From: Albidovulum sp. | Lineage (GTDB): Bacteria > Pseudomonadota > Alphaproteobacteria > Rhodobacterales > Rhodobacteraceae | Direction of reading: 5' to 3' | Length of the DNA stretch: 24,512 nt | NCBI GenBank assembly: GCA_030837785.1 | Contig: JAUQYA010000119.1 | Span: forward strand, 1-24,512 | Shown here: piece by piece, positions 24,261 through 24,512 of the stretch | Layout of the letters: each line of letters starts with the position of its first letter | Position numbering within the stretch: position 1 is the first letter of the stretch | Program-made: the position numbers and the translations under genes | Notes under the pieces: generated by a model | Seen by the model: only the letters and a program-made list of their open reading frames with translations | Told to the model about the DNA's origin: nothing | Database searches by the model: none

Positions 24261-24512
24261 ATGCTGAAAGGATTGGGCGGTCTTGGCGACATGGCCAGGA
24301 TGATGAAGGCCGCGCAGGAGATGCAGGCCAAGATGGCCGCGCTGGCCGAGGAGATGGACCGCATCACCGTGACCGGGATCAGCGGCGCGGGGCTGGTGAA
24401 GGCGGTCTGCACCGCGAAGGGCGAGCTGAAGTCGCTCGACATCGACCCGTCGATCTTCCAGCCCTCGGAGAAGGAGGTGGTCGAGGACCTGATCCTCGCC
24501 GCGATCAAGGAC
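24261..24512 (+). CDS. YbaB/EbfC family nucleoid-associated protein, N-terminal part
   Basis: 84 codons are visible before the window ends; the family is about 105-115 residues. The N-terminus MLKGLGGLGDMARMMKAAQEMQAKM is diagnostic, followed by the beta strands with VTGISGAGLVKAV. YbaB is a dimeric DNA-binding protein. GAGGA (24249-24253) overlaps the dnaX stop and lies 7 bases before the ATG, so it is co-transcribed with dnaX. By analogy with many bacteria, recR is expected next, outside the window. Confidence 0.95.
   Translation, partial: MLKGLGGLGDMARMMKAAQEMQAKMAALAEEMDRITVTGISGAGLVKAVCTAKGELKSLDIDPSIFQPSEKEVVEDLILAAIKD

Noticed and set aside
23371..24267. 298-codon frame overlapping dnaX in another frame, considered as a frameshift product
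   Set aside because: The product is Arg/Pro/Gly-rich low complexity, and no slippery A-rich heptamer is present near the overlap.
21593..24508. 971-codon minus-strand frame running through dnaX and into the YdeI-type gene
   Set aside because: Only the last 210 codons encode recognisable protein; the rest is antisense to dnaX and low complexity.

Overview
The window looks like core chromosome of a high-GC alphaproteobacterium of the family Rhodobacteraceae (Rhodobacter, Rhodovulum or Paracoccus relatives; I cannot fix the genus). The main grounds are the ccoNOQP / universal stress protein / fnrL / hemN neighbourhood, a membrane-anchored cytochrome c of the cy (CycY/CycM) type, a small bacterial SRP RNA near dnaX-ybaB, and strong GC bias at third codon positions. 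I see no insertion sequence, prophage, CRISPR array, tRNA or rRNA.

Region 1 (1-6728) is a microaerobic/anaerobic respiration module. ccoN, ccoO, ccoQ and the start of ccoP (cbb3 oxidase) lie on the minus strand. A two-domain universal stress protein diverges from ccoN, followed by a minus-strand beta-type glutathione S-transferase, fnrL (minus) and hemN (plus). Three boxes of the form TTGAT-N4-GTCAA sit in the two divergent intergenic regions, so FnrL probably controls ccoN, the stress protein, hemN and itself. hemN appears to be leaderless.

Region 2 (6749-13688) is a minus-strand operon, yejA-yejB-yejE-yejF plus a glycosyltransferase. It encodes a complete peptide ABC importer with ATGA/GTGA/TGATG-type gene overlaps.

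Region 3 (13831-17073) holds cytochrome cy (minus) diverging from pheA (plus), then an SRPBCC-domain gene and nudC (both minus). Cytochrome cy is known in relatives as an electron carrier to cbb3 oxidase, which links it functionally to region 1.

Region 4 (17149-20222) holds a Tat-exported CpdB-like nucleotidase, a small membrane-anchored four-cysteine protein of unknown function, and a small protein tyrosine phosphatase-like protein converging on it.

Region 5 (20241-24512) holds the SRP RNA gene with a good promoter, rsgA (TTG start, structured leader), a YdeI/OmdA-type protein (minus), dnaX, and the start of the YbaB nucleoid-associated protein.

No gap between genes exceeds 300 bases; the largest is 19129-19398. 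I found no obviously new multigene system. The most interesting items are regulatory or structural: the leaderless hemN driven by an FnrL box, two helically phased FnrL boxes, an exact 11-bp phased array upstream of dnaX, a 12-codon ORF with a nested hairpin before rsgA, and a glycosyltransferase translationally coupled to a peptide importer.
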